DNA from: Neptunitalea chrysea
GTDB taxonomy: Bacteria > Bacteroidota > Bacteroidia > Flavobacteriales > Flavobacteriaceae
Reading direction: 5' to 3'
Assembly (NCBI RefSeq): GCF_027924145.1
Contig: NZ_BRVP01000007.1
Location: forward strand, 62,001-126,000
Length of the DNA stretch: 64,000 bases
In this document: piece by piece, positions 62,275-64,000 of the stretch
Layout: each line of letters opens with the position of its first letter
How positions within the stretch are numbered: position 1 is the stretch's first letter
Notes under the pieces: model-generated
Databases searched by the model: none
Told to the model about the DNA's origin: nothing
What the model saw: only the letters and a program-made list of their open reading frames with translations
Position numbers and translations under genes: made by a program

Positions 62275-62829
62275 ATGAAGGTTACAATTCTTACTCCTAT
62301 GGAGGTAGAAAAGGAAAAGGTACTCACGGCTCTTGAAGTTTTGAAGCCAACAAAGCATGAATATACTATTGTTGTTACAGGTATTGGAAGAGAGCATATG
62401 GCCAAAGCAATGATGAATCTTATGGAAAGAGATGTAACGGTTCTTATGGGATTTACCGCTGTAGTGGGACAAGCTCAAGTGCTACCAGAAAGCTTACAGT
62501 TAGGAATGCCTGTGGAAATTACGGCTTCGTTACTTTATGGTTATGAAGGTCAACTTTTTGAGAATGGTAGTATAAAAGTAGAGAGATCTAAAACCAATTT
62601 ACCTTGCTTACTTTCATTAACATCTGATAAATTTGTTAAAACTACCGATATTACCATTGGTACCATGGTAAATATGGAAGATTATACCTTTATGCATTTA
62701 AAAGAGGAGCAGGATTTTATTATCCGGATTGTATCTGACTTTTTACCGCATTTAAAACCAATCGACTTTTTTAAGGAGATAGAGGTTATTGATTTTACGA
62801 AGGCGTTGGAAGCTATTGAGAATTATTAG
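62275..62829 (+). CDS. Nucleoside phosphorylase/MTAN-superfamily-like protein
   Basis: A 184-residue protein whose start [15 protein letters not shown] and the segment [17 protein letters not shown] resemble the 5'-methylthioadenosine/S-adenosylhomocysteine nucleosidase fold. [15 protein letters not shown] would be the next strand and [11 protein letters not shown] stands where nucleosidases have the catalytic DMEG/E region. It is shorter than MTAN (about 230) and lacks the standard DMEGAA, so substrate and activity are uncertain. It is followed 14 bases later by rluF. Confidence 0.7.
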   Translation: MKVTILTPMEVEKEKVLTALEVLKPTKHEYTIVVTGIGREHMAKAMMNLMERDVTVLMGFTAVVGQAQVLPESLQLGMPVEITASLLYGYEGQLFENGSIKVERSKTNLPCLLSLTSDKFVKTTDITIGTMVNMEDYTFMHLKEEQDFIIRIVSDFLPHLKPIDFFKEIEVIDFTKALEAIENY

Positions 62830-62843
62830 AAAAAAGTATTGTT

Positions 62844-63569
62844 GTGTCTGAACCGAAAAGAATAAATAAATATTTAAGTGAGATTGGTTACTGTTCGAGA
62901 AGAGCTGCCGATAAGTTGATAGAGCAGGGGCGTGTGACCATCAATGGTAAGGTACCCGAGATGGGAACCAAAGTGTTACCTACCGATATTGTGAGTGTAG
63001 ATGGTAAAAAAGTACAAAATACCAAAGAGGAGTTTGTATACTTAGCTTTTAATAAGCCGGTTGGGATTGTTTGTACTACCGATACCCGCGTAGAGAAAGA
63101 TAATATTATTGATTATATCAATTATCCGAAACGTATATTCCCAATTGGGCGTTTGGATAAGCCTAGTGAGGGACTTATTTTTTTAACGGATGATGGAGAT
63201 ATCGTAAATAAGATTTTACGTGCCAGAAACAATCACGAAAAGGAATATTTAGTAACGGTAGATAAACCTGTTACCGATGATTTTATTAGACGTATGGGCG
63301 GAGGTATCCCTATTTTAGGAAGGGTAACCCGTAAATGTACCGTAGAGAAAATTAGCAATTATCAGTTTAGAATTGTACTAACACAAGGACTCAACCGCCA
63401 AATTAGACGTATGTGTGAGTACTTAAATTATAATGTGAAGCAACTAAAACGCATTCGGATTATGAATGTACATTTAGATGTACCAGTGGGGAAATATAGA
63501 AACCTAACAGAAAAAGAATTTAAAGAGTTGAATAGATTGATCTCCGATTCCAGAAAAACACATAAATAA
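62844..63569 (+). CDS. rluF: 23S rRNA pseudouridine(2604) synthase RluF
   Basis: A 241-residue RsuA-family enzyme starting at GTG. The N-terminal S4 domain ([20 protein letters not shown]) is followed by the catalytic core with Asp105 in [44 protein letters not shown] and RIMNVHLD closely follow E. coli RluF as I recall it, rather than RluB or RluE. It modifies U2604 of 23S rRNA near the peptidyl transferase centre. Confidence 0.92.
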   Translation: MSEPKRINKYLSEIGYCSRRAADKLIEQGRVTINGKVPEMGTKVLPTDIVSVDGKKVQNTKEEFVYLAFNKPVGIVCTTDTRVEKDNIIDYINYPKRIFPIGRLDKPSEGLIFLTDDGDIVNKILRARNNHEKEYLVTVDKPVTDDFIRRMGGGIPILGRVTRKCTVEKISNYQFRIVLTQGLNRQIRRMCEYLNYNVKQLKRIRIMNVHLDVPVGKYRNLTEKEFKELNRLISDSRKTHK

Positions 63570-63644
63570 TGCTGAATTTTAAATACTTCCTGTTTTTAGA
63601 GGAAGTTGAGCACTAGAAAACAAAAACCGTAGTATATATTAAAG

Positions 63645-63672
63645 AGGCTGTCTGTAAAGACGGCCTTTTTTG
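63645..63672 (+). terminator. Terminator after rluF
   Basis: A 9-bp stem, AGGCTGTCT / AGACGGCCT (one G-T pair), has loop GTAA and a run of T residues. A smaller hairpin (63585-63606) lies closer to the stop codon. Confidence 0.85.
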
Positions 63673-63828
63673 ATTGCCCTAGATTTTTAACCTTTACGTA
63701 TTGATAAGGATTTATAAAAAGAGAGGCAGGAACGATTTACGCAATTGACTTATAGAATATTTATACCTCTTTTTGTTATTTAAAGAATGATTCTATCTAA
63801 ACTTCAAACAAGAAACAAAAATTTCTCT

Positions 63829-63872
63829 TATCCGTATAAAAATACACAATATTGTGTATTTTTATACGGATA
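63829..63872. repeat. Perfect 44-bp palindrome
   Basis: Two 22-bp arms, TATCCGTATAAAAATACACA plus AT and its exact reverse complement, meet with no spacer; the centre is at 63850/63851. It lies 25 bases before the start of the last gene. No T-run follows, so it is not an ordinary terminator. Confidence 0.8.
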
Positions 63873-63897
63873 TAACGAGTTGGCATTAATTAAACAA

Positions 63898-64000
63898 ATG
63901 ATTGAACAAATTTTAAAATACTTACCGTTACTTGGATTATTAGGGCTAATCTGGGGAATCATACAATTTTATCAAAAGAGGTTTTATATTAAATCTGATT
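63898..64000 (+). CDS. Start of a membrane protein gene, 3' end outside window
   Basis: ATG 63898 opens a frame that runs to the window edge (34 codons). It starts MIEQILKYLPLLGLLGLIWG and continues with IIQFYQKRFYIKSD, one hydrophobic helix followed by a positively charged stretch, so an N-in or signal-anchor topology is likely. The product cannot be identified from this fragment. The perfect palindrome just upstream may affect its expression. Confidence 0.6.
   Translation, partial: MIEQILKYLPLLGLLGLIWGIIQFYQKRFYIKSD

Overview
The window looks like chromosomal DNA from a marine-type member of the Flavobacteriaceae (Bacteroidota). The evidence is AT-rich sequence, near absence of Shine-Dalgarno motifs, promoters of the TTG / TAnnTTTG type, type IX secretion (T9SS) C-terminal sorting domains, a carotenoid crt cluster, a menaquinone gene pair, tandem acnB and acnA, and a B-type (ba3-like) haem-copper oxidase. 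There is no rRNA, prophage, transposase or CRISPR array. Three tRNA genes are present.

Layout. 1-2.5 kb: the 3' part of rtcB, prfH and a TPR gene, three overlapping genes forming an RNA-repair / ribosome-rescue operon. 2.5-3.6 kb: small minus-strand genes, including a protein that is little more than a T9SS sorting domain. 3.7-8.9 kb: three periplasmic parvulin-type foldases and a MoxR ATPase. 9.3-14.6 kb: two different aconitases. 14.7-15.9 kb: a tandem pair of membrane-anchored TlpA-like proteins, one without cysteines. 15.9-20.7 kb: a secreted esterase, then crtZ-crtB-crtI and a B12-binding MerR (CarH/LitR-like) regulator, all on the minus strand. 20.7-21.1 kb: tRNA-Leu and two tRNA-Lys. 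21-26.5 kb: aroK, a PyrR-like phosphoribosyltransferase, a methyltransferase, an Hsp15-like protein, an FKBP lipoprotein and recQ. 26.7-28.3 kb: thioesterase and isochorismate synthase (menaquinone). 28.4-34.7 kb: a six-gene operon for a TolC-MacA-MacB type exporter with its own LytS/LytTR two-component system. 34.7-36.9 kb: an HxlR regulator divergent from an NmrA-type reductase, then trmH. 37-41.5 kb: an outer-membrane barrel protein and purL. 41.7-46.4 kb: an AraC regulator and a ba3-type oxidase operon that includes a 48-residue subunit IIa-like gene. 46.6-50.2 kb: a large T9SS-exported protein. 50.3-55.2 kb: serine dehydratase, an M23 peptidase lipoprotein, a kelch protein and sucC. 55.3-60.2 kb: a methyltransferase pseudogene, a YafY/GyrI pair, an alcohol dehydrogenase, an LLM flavin oxidoreductase and a decayed intergenic region. 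60.2-64 kb: hisS, a small membrane protein, a nucleosidase-like protein, rluF, and a perfect 44-bp palindrome before the truncated last gene.

The observations most worth following are: (i) rtcB-prfH with a lysine-tailed TPR protein as a possible third component; (ii) a dispersed, hairpin-forming repeat in four copies, three of which supply the stop codon of the gene before them; (iii) a shared TTGTTTAACAA-type site over the -7 boxes of both the CarH-like regulator gene and crtI; (iv) the 44-bp palindrome at the right edge; (v) the cysteine-less TlpA paralogue.
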